Part shown: piece after piece, positions 36,801 through 48,800 of the stretch
Numbering within the stretch: the first letter of the stretch is position 1
How the letters are laid out: every line of letters starts with the position of its first letter
NCBI GenBank assembly: GCA_038030265.1
Contig: CM075937.1
Location: 40,590,198-40,654,197, forward strand
Length of the DNA stretch: 64,000 nt
From: Corythucha ciliata
Taxonomy: Eukaryota > Arthropoda > Insecta > Hemiptera > Tingidae
Direction of reading: 5' to 3'
Notes under the pieces: model-generated
Databases searched by the model: none
Told to the model about the DNA's origin: nothing
Seen by the model: the letters and a program-made list of their open reading frames with translations, nothing else
Program-made: the position numbers and the translations under genes

Positions 36801-39800
36801 TGATTTTAACCGCAAAATTAGACCTTTTCCCCCGTTTTAGTCATGAAATTGTATCGCGAAACCACGGTTTAGCTTATTTTGTTCAATTTTACCAACGCAT
36901 TGGCAATTTCTTTGCCTGCGAATGAGTGTCCTTTTTCTTATTTTCACCAAGATAACCGGCGCCTTATGTCAATTTTGCCACAAAATAACTTTTTACACGA
37001 ATTTTTCCCGTGAACTAGCGCTTTATATAAATTATAGGCGGAAACTAGCGATTTTTTTCAGTTTTAGCCGCGAATGAACACATTTTTTTTACTTCTAGCC
37101 ATGAATTGACGCTTTTTCTTATCTACAGCCTCGACGCGATGTTAGTAGCCTGAAACTGCGAATTGCCATTCTCCCGATTTTTTGCCGTAAATTAAGGTTT
37201 TTTTTCTAGCGATTTGGCAACTTTTTTCATTTTAGCCGTAGGCTTGCCCCAATAACAGCACATCAGCGTTTCTGTCTTAATTTTAACCGAGAATTGGCGT
37301 TCCATCTTGATTTCAGCCGCAAATTAGTGTTTTTCTAGGCGTGCATTAGCGATTTATCTCAATTTTGGGCGCGAATTAGCGTTTTTGTCAACTAAGCTGC
37401 GAATTAGCGATGTTTTCTCATTTTAGCACTTGCCCCAAGAACGGCACAGCGATTTAGCGCTTCGCATTAGCGATTTATCCTCATTTTAGCCGTAGGCTTG
37501 CCCCGATAACAGCACATCGGCGTTTTTTTCCTCAATTTTAACCGATAATTGGCGTTTTATCTTAATTTCAGCCGCAAATTAGCGGTATATTTTCGACGTG
37601 CATTAACCATTTATATTTCAGTTTTGACCGTGTACTAGCGTTTTTTCTTAATTAGTGCAGCGAATTAACGCCTTTCTCAATTTTAGCCACGAATTAGTGT
37701 TTTTCACAGTTTTTAGTGCGAATTAGCGGTAATATTTCCCTAATATTAGCAGCGATTTGTTGAATTCTGACCTTGATGTGGACTGTCTCATCATTAGGCA
37801 CGGTATGTTGTCTCCGCAAACTTGCCTCGTGGACAGTGTGGTTGGTGGGTTTTTCCACGTTAGCCGTGAGAGGGGCAACATGAAACGTGAATTCACAAAT
37901 TTTACTCAATTTTAGCCTGAAATGAGCGGTTTTTAAATACATTTGACGGATTTCTGGTGGAATTTCGAGCTTGACGTGACCGGAAAAGTAAAATGTGTGA
38001 GCAAGCATCCTGCCAGACACCCCACCCTAGCAACAGGCACGTTCGATACCAACGTGGTATCTTGGGCAGGGCGGAGGGCCCCCTGCTTTCTAACTCACCA
38101 CGATAACAAAAATTCGGTTTCGTCCTAGAAGAGGACTCTGAGTGGCTCAGCGAGGTCCATGTGCGGCATCGGCACTCGCTTCCTTGAACTTTAGGGCTGT
38201 CCTGAAAATTTGTGTGGACCCTAAAAAGTAATCAGCCGCAAACACGTGGGGCTATGCCTTTCCCCTCCCTCCTATGGGGTGGAAAAAAACGAGGCCAAAT
38301 CACCCTGTGCCAGTGGTATTGTACAGTTTTTCCAACAAGTTCAAATTGATCGGCCAAATCAAAATAAATGAATTAAAAAAGAAGAGTCCATTCAGCTGAG
38401 GTGGCGTAACAAGTTTCTCATGATAATAATATTTAAAAAAACAAATAAAAAACTTGTCAATAATTCACTCGCACCCTACTCGAATACACCAATAATTTAT
38501 GGAATGTTGTCACAAAGTTTTTTATCTTCATTTTTTAGGGCTTCTGGTGCGTAGAAAGGGTGTGGTGGGGGATAAAGAGAGTTTCATTCATAATACCGTC
38601 AAGTCTTCCCCAACATTTCTTTTCGAACAACCCGCCTTTCAGGAACCTTCGTCGCTTCAATAACTTACGGAAAGGCCTGTCTATCCCCCAATAAGTTTTT
38701 CCTTTTCTCTTTTTTTTTTTTTTTTTTTGTTAAATGAAAAAGTTTATGATGATCGTATAGGAGAGGTGGGGAATGAAGTAAACATCGGAATATTTTCCTG
38801 GCGAGCCTTGCGAAAGCGTTTTTAGCCGCGAGCGTTGATGTGGAGGGAACGGTGAAGGGGGGGGGGCGAACACGTGAAGTCTCAGAGGTGCCCCGGAGGG
38901 ATGAAAGAGCCAAAACAAATTCTTTGGTTGAAATAATGTTTTCATTGCCCTAAAATCACTTTTGACGCAAATTTTGTCGGTTATTGGGGAAACGTTGTTT
39001 TTCCCCCTCTCTCTTATCGGTGAATGAAGACAAAGTTTTCTAGTTGAATTTCCAATTTCCCTATAGTCGAACTGTCATTTATCGCGAAAAAGTCACCGAG
39101 ATTGTTATGAATTAACTCCTTTTTGGGGGGTCAATAGTCAGTTTTCAGATCAATCAATCAGAGTCTCTTGAGCAATGGTGGAACTGTATTCGAGTTTTAG
39201 TTTGGAAACAAAACAATTCTTAAAAGTGATGGATGGTGGGGCGGATGGGGGTGAAGAGATCAAGTGAGAGAGGCCTGGATCTGGGGCTATAAGCCTCTCG
39301 TTTTTAACGCCGGCTGTGGGCTGACGGTTGACTTGTCAATTGTTATTCTGCAAATGACTGTTCCATCGTCAAATTGACTGATAGTGCTACATCTTATGTA
39401 CTTATAATAATAATAAACTTCTTATTTTCTCCCCGGCCAATAACTTTAAACGGACCCGTATATAACGACATACAAAACTGGTTTTCCAAACGTTTCAAAA
39501 AGGTCTTCCCCAGCTGTGATTATCAACTCCTCCTCCATCCATAAACCGATTACCCCACGATTTGTAATTACACGCAATTATAAGCCGTCCGAAAACGATT
39601 CAGATTGTTTCTACGTTTCAATCTTGATAAAAAAGTTGGCTGGTGTGGTTGTCTAATAGCTTTTGCAGTTAATATATCTTTGGAGCGAAGGGATTAATAA
39701 ATACTCTTGAAAAGCCTCGACCATAAAGACTACAAAAAATAAAAAAATAAATAAACGGAGTGGTGGATTATGTAAGTCAACTATTTTGCAACTTTCTCCT

Positions 39801-42800
39801 CAACCTGGCTGTTTATTATTTGTCCAGCGGTGCACAGTCAAGGATTTCCGCGTTTAGAATGTTGCATCCGTTTTTTGAATTCGAATTGATGGGCCAGAGC
39901 CGATTGGAGCTGATTTCCTAATGAAAAATTCTCACGGATCTTCGTTTCTACTCGTAAAATTCGTGATAATTTTAATGGAAAAGCACAATGCTTACTTTGA
40001 ATTTAAAATTGTTTTCCCATTGTAATTTATTATTCTGATAAAATTTGACTTTATCTTTGCAAGCGTTCGGCCTTGATTTTTTATAGCAAATTCTCACACC
40101 GTCTACGCCCCTAACCCTAAGCACCTTCCCCAGAAAAAAAAGGTTATTAAATTATGTTACTTCGTGTTGTTCGAGTGTTATATTAATAGCCTCTGTCAAT
40201 GCAAATTACTTTTTCTAAGAATTCCCTGACGCATTATCGAAGACAAACCGATACAGATCAGGATGTGTTCTAAGCTGTATATAGGGGCTGGGCTTTTTTT
40301 TTTTTTTTCTAATTTAACAAGAATTTGTTTATAGCAAAACCTTGATCTTCGACTGTTGTATTTCTTTCTTTTCAGAGCGGGGGACTGCTGTACGCTCAAC
40401 TGGAACTGTGGAGAGCGGCAACCATGGACGAAGGCACTGTCGACGTAAGCGGCCTTCTTCAAGAGACGACCACAACGAGATCGGGATCATCGTCGGGTGA
40501 ACCGTCTGACGGTAACTACTCTCCCCCCCCCATGCTATTGTTTTTTTGTGGGCCTGAAAATGCTGTGTCCAGCAGTCAGTGACGTCATCGTCACTTTCAC
40601 TTCTCATTTCAAAACACTTTATTCCTGGAATTCCCCTCGGCACCACCTTCGTTTTTCTACTTCTTCTTCGCCTCTTCTCGTGGGCGAGAAGTAAAAGCGG
40701 AAAATTGTTGGGAAAGATGAAATCATGCGTAAAAGGAGTTCGAAAAAAAACACGAAATGTGGCGAAATACTCACGGAAATCTTCCTGTTTTGACGTTTAC
40801 CTCGTGAACGGAAAAGTTTGTTCAAGGAGGGAAAGGGGTAGGCAGGAGACATTACAGGAGTTTTCTCTCAGAAGGAAAAATCCCTTTGGGCGAGGAGAAA
40901 TCGATTGCATCATGATCGCTCACAGAAAACTATTAGTAAATAAGAGTGGAATTGAACGATAGAAAGCAACGAGGTAACCCCATGACTGGTTCCGCTGGGT
41001 TTCATCGTTCAGATATCTTTATTTTTATTTAAATCGCCCAACACTTTCCAATATCTATAAAATCCATTACACTAGATAGAAATTTAACGTTCTATGATAA
41101 GAAGTACTCCCCCCCCCCAATTAAATGTTTTTATCCCCCTCGATCCCCATAAGTAAAGACTAGAATAAGGCCATCAGTCTGATGCACACGAGACATTCTT
41201 CTGATGTCATTTGACATTTGATTTTTTCTTTTTTTAAAAATTGTATTCCCAGAAAGCCAACTCTTAATTACCACGTTTTTAATGCAAAGTCTTCGGCTCC
41301 TTTTAAAAGGAAATTATTTGTGATTTAATTGAGCCTTTTTTTATATTAAATAGTTTGTCATGCTCTTCGTGCGCGGCTTTGTATAAACGAAAGGCTTCAG
41401 GGTAGCCCCCTGCAGGTTGAACGTTTCATTCCCTTTTTCTGATTCCGCTCCAATTAACGAGCCTTAAGATATTAATCAGTCGGATCAGGCACCGTTACCC
41501 CCTTCCCCCCTTCCCATCACAATCCATTGGATTATTTAGCTCGCTAACTAAATAATCCAAAGACTTCCAATAAGCAAGTCCGTTGAAAATGTAAATAATT
41601 GGACCCCTGCATCATAGATGGACGGATTTCAAAAAAATCGGGTTTCATGGTCTGGCTCTGTCGAAAATTTAATTTAGTGATTTTTTCTCCTTTCAAAAAA
41701 ATCAATTTAGCCTCTTTTTCAATTGCGTCTATTGCGGCTCTTTCAGAAAATTAGTTCGCAGGTTGGCTCACTCCAAAACTAAATTTCGTGGCTTTAATTC
41801 ACCAAAACAACATTTTTCCTGCGTGTGCTCTGTCTGGGTGTGAGTGGCCCTCTTGGGATTTTTGGTGGTTTGCGGCGATTGGTGAGAAAATGTTATGCTC
41901 GGACGAAATGTTATACCCGTGGGGGGATCCAAGCGAACCGACACCTATCGTGGCCCGGAACGGAAATCTCAAGGAGCCCTTTAGACTCTTTACATTACGT
42001 AGCTTTAAATTACGTAGGTATTTTTCTCCATTTTAACGGCGAATAAGCTCCTTTTCTCAGCATTAATCGTTCTGAATTTTATCCGCGCACTAGGTAGCGG
42101 AAGGCTACCGGCGTGCAGAGACCGTTAACCGCGAGCGAGACAGGTGAATGAAGGTGTCAGAGGAAGCGATGGACTCAGTGTTTCGAGTTCGACGAGGGTA
42201 GAGCACGGCGGTGAGGGTTGCTGAGTTCGAAGATCTACGTGCCGGAGCCTTGGGAATCCAGTACTGGAGGAGGTAGTCCGGGAGGGTTTACCATGTAGCG
42301 ACTGCACCAAGCGACGGCGAAGCAGAGGAACCGCGGGCTGAGGGTTTATTAGTGACGAAGTGGGCAGGCGCCATCTTTCCAGGAGTTGACGGAAGTTCGG
42401 GCATCGAAGGATGATGTGCTCCGAGGACTCAGCCATGCCTCCGCATGGGCAGTCAGGGCTATCTCTACGGTGCCGCGGTGGGGGAAATGAAGCTTCTCGT
42501 TGAAGGAGACGTGAACCGATAGGAGTTGGACTGCTGGGTAGCTCAATAAGCACCACTTCCACCGCAGGTGCTCATCAACATCTGATATAATGGCGTGGGT
42601 GTGATGGCCGGTGGAGGTGGCATTAACCGATTCGATTTGCCATTGTTTGTCACGGTCATAGTCATCGGTTTATAGCATTGGGGCGATGGGGCAAGTCATG
42701 ATGGTAGTGGCTGGTTGAACCCAGTAGACGGGCGCGTGCGGATGATCTGATGTCCAGAACTCCAGCGAGGATACGAAACGTCAAATGTGCAGCTGTCGTG

Positions 42801-45800
42801 TAGGCACAGAAACTAGCTATGATGAATCGACGCCGCGGGGCGACCGGCTGGCCATTAAGCTGCACATGAGTACGATATTTTGGGTACTAAGACCACCTTG
42901 TAGTACCCCTTGAAGTTCAACCCACATTCCTTGCCAGAAATACCCCGGAGGAAGTTGCAGCTGGCTTGGACAGTGAGCGCCAGGTCCGCTAGGTGCACGG
43001 TGGGCACTGGGCAATCCCGACCGCATGATGGTGACGCCTAAGTATCGCACAAGGTGGAAAAGTGGCATGGTTTGGCCGTGTACTGTGTGAAGGTATTGGT
43101 GTGCTGGGAAGTGCTGGATCTCTCGGAATATCGAGAGCGATGACTTGGCGTAGTTAATTGTTGTGACGGTATTCTTGACGAAAGGTGTGGTGATTGTGAG
43201 AGGCGATGACTACGGCCAAAGTCATCGACGAAGGCAGTTGCGGCTAAGACCACCGATTCGAGCTCGCGGAGGAGTGGAGCGAACCCAATGGCCCAGAGGA
43301 GGCAAGCAGGGATCGTACCCTGGACACTTCCCGCTTGACCGTGATGCCAAACTCAGCTGGACGTGGCGATCACTTAAGTAGCTGTGAAGTAGGCCACAGC
43401 TGTTTGAAGGCACGCCTGCAGCTTTAATTTCTGAGAAGAGGGCTGGCCACCAGACGGCATTAAAGGCTCCCACGACGTCACAACATGCAAAGGCAGTGAT
43501 ACGGTGTGTATATAGAAACCGTGACTTGATCCACAAAGGTTAGCAGTCTTAGGCCCGTATGCCAAGTCATTCCTCGAATTTTCCTTAACCTCAAAGCTCC
43601 CTCACAAACTGGAAAAGTTATAAAATAACACGTGATTCTACAGTTTGATTCAGTCAGTTAGTTGGAGTTGAGGAAATTTCGAGGAACGACTTAGCATACG
43701 GGCCTTAGCCACGCATGCGCGGCTTTTTATCAAATTTCAGTGACGAATTAGCACTTTTCCTCAATGTTAGAAGCGATTTATTTGCAAACCTATCTTAACA
43801 ACCTAAAAATTCCCATTTTTTAATCTTTGAGCTTTACGGAGGGGAGGAGGGTTTATGTTACGCTATGGAGGTTCAAGTTTTTCGTTACCTACGTATTCAA
43901 TGATTCGGTTAACTATTGATGATTTTGGTGATAAGAAAAATAACTGATTTTGTAGACAATTGTTGACTTTGGGGACAAAATTGCTGATTTTGAAGGGAAA
44001 ATGCTCTTATTGTTTGAGAAAATGCATGCTTTTTGAGTAAATTGCTAATTTTGACTAATTATTTCTTAATAATAAGTCTTTGTAATCGTATCGCAAAAAT
44101 TTTTTTTGACCCCCCCTCAAAATTTGTAGTTTTACGTTTCAAAGTGCGTAGAATCCTAATCTGAAAAAAAAAAAAATGTCCGTCCGCCCTAGGATTGCTC
44201 GAAAAAACTCGTTCTTTCGCACATAGACTCCATTTGGGGTCTAGTTGGTCCTAACATCTGATCAGTTTGATCAAATAACTCCCTGGGGTTTTACGGGCCA
44301 AAAGCGGGTCCAAAATGGGGATTTTCAAAGGATTTGGGATCATAGGGGTGTGGGGTGTCGATTTTTATGTAATTTCAAGCCGGATTTGACTACATCCATG
44401 AATAATAAACCCGTAAACAGTCGAAATAAAAAGGCATTGTTCGATAAATCGCAGCGTTTTTAAAACGTTCTTGATTTTTTGGAAGATGGCTGATTTTGTG
44501 GAAAATGCTTCATGATCCTCGAATGAGCACTTTTTCTAAAATTCGGCCGCGAGTTTGTGCTTTTTTTTATTGTGCCTGCGCGGACGTGCCCCAACAGGAA
44601 AGCAAATTACATATCATTATTTGATAAATTTGGCCTGCAAGTTGCACGGGAAACCAACTTGGTAGTTTCTCCTAGAAGTAGAAAATTGGTCTCTATAAAG
44701 AACGCGAATTTAGCCTCAAAAACGTGTAATTACCGTCAAATTTAGCACTGATTTGGCCTGGGGTGGAGAGGCGTCAGAAAGGATCACCGTTAGATTGGAT
44801 GAACCAATTCCTATTCCGGCCATCGTCGGGGCTGAGTTTATTCGGCCGAGAAACCGATTATTTGTCTTCCCTCGAATCTTATTATTCTCCGAAGGAACTG
44901 GCAATAAAGCTTCGGATCAGTTGATAAACCGTAAAACCGTGTATGTAGTCCCTATTAGGGAATCTGGTTTCTCGACCATAGAACTGTGAGTCCTTCAACA
45001 AGTCGAAAAGAATCTTTCTATTACATACAGGTATCAGTCGTTTTACTCTCTATAAATTCGTCAGATTATGTTGGCAGGACGCCTAACGGCTAGTCCTGAC
45101 CTGCCCTATTAATTCTCGTAAAAAAAGAAAGCTCTCCGAACGATGAAACGTCCAGACGGCGGCGGTGGAGCGTCAGTCGTGAGATAACCTTAAAAAACAC
45201 AATCGCAGATAGCCAACAAAGACTTTTCCATGAAGTAACGTTATTTTTGCCTTAATGCCCTATTTGTATAGCTGCAGAAAAGTGGTAGTAATGGTTATCT
45301 TATTGGGGGGGGGGGGCACTGCACAAGGGAAGGACAGGGACTTTCGCGATATTAGTGTGAATCTAATTTTCTCTTCATTCGTGGAAGTTCATAAGCGATA
45401 ATGCGAAAATCAGGAGTGTCGATTTAAAAAAAGGAACACGATAACTACCTGTAAATGCTAGAACCGCACAAAATTCATTTTAAAATGTATGTACTGTACT
45501 GTGCGTGTTACACGCTAAGATAGTGCAAAACTGAATGTTTAGCCTAGAAGCTCAATGTACCCAACAAATGTTTATTTAGCCGGTGAATTTTGTGTTTTCT
45601 CCTGTTCATCTTGATGCGAGTGGACAGCTCCCCCCTCCCATCACTATTACCAGCCAAACCACAGTCTCTGGTTTCCAATGTTGTTTTTTTCCTACTAGTT
45701 GAAATATCTCGCTAGTCGTAATTCCCGTAGTTCGGGTTTCAATTCATGTTTTTAAAAAAGTAGAAAGTTTTTTTCAGCGTTAAGGCCTCGACCAATCACG

Positions 45801-48800
45801 TCGATGCCCCCCCTTCCTCCATTTTTAAAAATTCTCTCTTCAATAACTAGCACACCGATAATAAACTTGTTGATGAGACGATGCCGGTAATAAATAACCG
45901 TTATAAATAATTGCCGAGTCGTATATTTATTACTAGACTTTATAACGCCTCTAAACAAAATCCATTTTGGCGTATTTGAAACCCCGGTACCATGACACAC
46001 CTTCGTGTGCTTACTCACCCCCCCCCCCAACCATCACCTCCACAAACTACCACCATGAAAATAACCGTTTCATTTTTGATAGAAATGAGAACTTATTGAA
46101 AATACCAGTAGCGGTAATTCATAAAAAAAAAGTTTCTTTACGTTAATACAAATGTAATGGGTAAACAATTCATGAGCGTTGAGGTTGAGGGGAATGGAAT
46201 TCATTAAGAAAGAAAAAAAAAAAAAAAAAAAACAGTCAGCCACCGGGGTTTTTTCCTTTTTTGTATAGAAAAATAACGAGTTTAATGTAGGTATCGTTAA
46301 CGTTAATCGAATCAATGAACCAGACAATGAAGCAATAAAGCTCTTTGAAAGTAGAACTACGTAGCTTAGGGACATGAAAAAAGGCGTGGCTATATTTTAT
46401 TCCTTTTTTTTATCGTCGGCCAAAGGTACAAAATGTCACCCTTGGAGTGAGAAAACAAATAGGATCTTGATTGAAAAAAAAAGAGCATTTTTTTTTTCAA
46501 GGCTATCAAGTCTCAAGCACTGCCTAACGTCCGTCCACCTACGCGTTCCACTCGCCACGTAGCAGCCAATTTTATTATCGCTTGCATCCTTTGATTTGAG
46601 GGCGTCTAATTACCAGATATTTATAGATTTGCAAGAGGGCGTTCATCCTGTTTTGCAGCTTTTGGAATTCCCCGTCCGAATTGAGAATGCTTGATGCCTT
46701 CCCCCCTTCTCCACTACAAACACCTCACACATCAACGAGTACGCTTATTGAATTAGTTCTGAAGTTTTAGAACACGACGGTTCTGAGAATGCGTTGTTGA
46801 ATTCTATTTTGAGCTTCTCTTTGATCAACAAGTTGTGCTTTTGTGTCCGAACGCTCTTTATTAGTATGGAGGAAGCCTGTCAGAATCAATTTTTTGTTGT
46901 GAACTTTAAACGTTTTTCACTCATCAAATCCTAATATTTAGTTGGAATTTTACCGATAAAAGAGAGGGAGTGAATTGTTTTTCAGAGTAATCTCATTATC
47001 TGAAACTTTCTCTCAATTCCCCGCCCCTAAATCTTTAAAAGGCCATTAATCTTTTTTTTCTGGATGAAATATATGAAAAAAAAAGGAGCCAACCCCTTCC
47101 TTTCACCACACCCCAACCCCACCCGTACCAACACCAAACACGATTCTCCAATATCAAGCAATAAACCATTTTTTAATTTTTTTATTTTGCTCTCTCTCTC
47201 TACTTTCAACAGATGAAGATGACGAAGAGATGGGAAGCAGCGACTCGCCACAGGCGGCGTCACCAAAAAGTACGACGTCGAGTCGCGGTGGAAGCGGTGG
47301 CTCGCACATTCACCTGTGGCAATTTCTGAAGGAGTTGCTCGCCTCGCCCGAACTGTACGGCAATTGCATTCGATGGGTCGACCGACAGGCGGGCGTTTTT
47401 AAAATTGAAGACTCCGTCAGGTAAGGGTTGTCGGAATTAATAAAAAATTGTGAGATAGTGAGCGTGAGAGAGCGGGCAAATTTTTTCAAGTTTAGAATAG
47501 CTGTGCGTGAATAAAACAACTATCGTGCTGAGGCTATCGAAAGCGAAACCCAGTTGATGCTAGACATAAAAACATCAACTCATTGAGATTTGCAAAAATT
47601 AAGCGCTAATTGTGGTCAGTAGCAGGAAAAAACGCCAATTCGACCAGCTAATTTGCGACCAAAATTGAGCAATGCTTCGTGGCAAAAAGTGACCAGATCG
47701 TTAACTTGAGGACAAAATTAAGAGAAAGCGCAAATTCTCGACTTAAATTGAAAAATCGCAATAACTTCGCAGCAAAAGTTGAGAAAAACCCGCGAATTCA
47801 TGGCTATAAATATTGAGGGAAATCGCAGTTTTCGACGAAAATTAAGGAGATACATTCGCTGAATTCTCCGCAAATTAGCGAATTTCTCAATTTTGGCCGA
47901 CCCAATCAGCGTTTTTTCCTACGACAGGCCAAAATTATCACATTTCCTCAATTTTAGCTGTGAAACCAGCACTTCTCAATTTTAGCCTCGAATTAGCGAT
48001 CTTGTCAATTTTTGCCATGAAATTAACACTTTAAACACTCAATTTGGGCCGAGAAAATACTTCCAGAAAAAGCAAATTAGTCATTTCCCAATTTTTGCCG
48101 GTAATTAGTAGTTTTTCTCTATTTTGGCCGATTGAATTAGCGTTTTTCGCTACTACTTTTTCCATGTTTTCTCAATTTTAGCTGGAGAATTAGATTTCTT
48201 TCTTGATTTTTTTCGTGAAACTGCGCTTTTTCTCAATTGTGTGGCCCCGAATTAGCGATCTTCGATTTTATTAGCATTTTATGTCGTGAATGAGTGTTTT
48301 ATTATAACTCCTATCGCAAAAATACCAAAGTACAAGAAACGGTAAAGACGATTTCTCGCGATCTCTTTTTCCCAAATTTTAGCTGAGAAATAGTGATTTC
48401 TACACGATTTGACTGTGAATTAGCACTTTTCTCAATTTTTTTCCTGAATTAGTACTGATCGTTCAATTTTATTCAAGCGAACAGCGTCGGTTTTTGTCAA
48501 TATTTGCCACGAATTAGCGCACCAGTTTTTAAATTTTTGCCTCGAATTTTGTGATCTTGTCTCTGTTTGCCATGAAATAGCGGCATATCGCTTAATTTTG
48601 GCCGAGAAGATATATCCAGAAACAACGAATTACCTTTTACTCAATTTTAGCTACAAGTAATCCCCAGTTTCTGTCGTGAGTTAGCGCAGCTTTCTTAACT
48701 TTGGCCGACCGCTACTTGCTACAGTTAGCGCATTTTCTCAATTTTAGGCGTGAAGATATTCCAGAAAGTATAAATTGGCGTTTTCTCCATTTTAGCCATG

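Noticed and set aside
40376..40446. Shorter exon 4 ending at the GTAAGC donor (40445)
   Set aside because: It would be phase 0, while the ETS-domain exon needs one donated base; only the donor at 40512 keeps the ETS frame.
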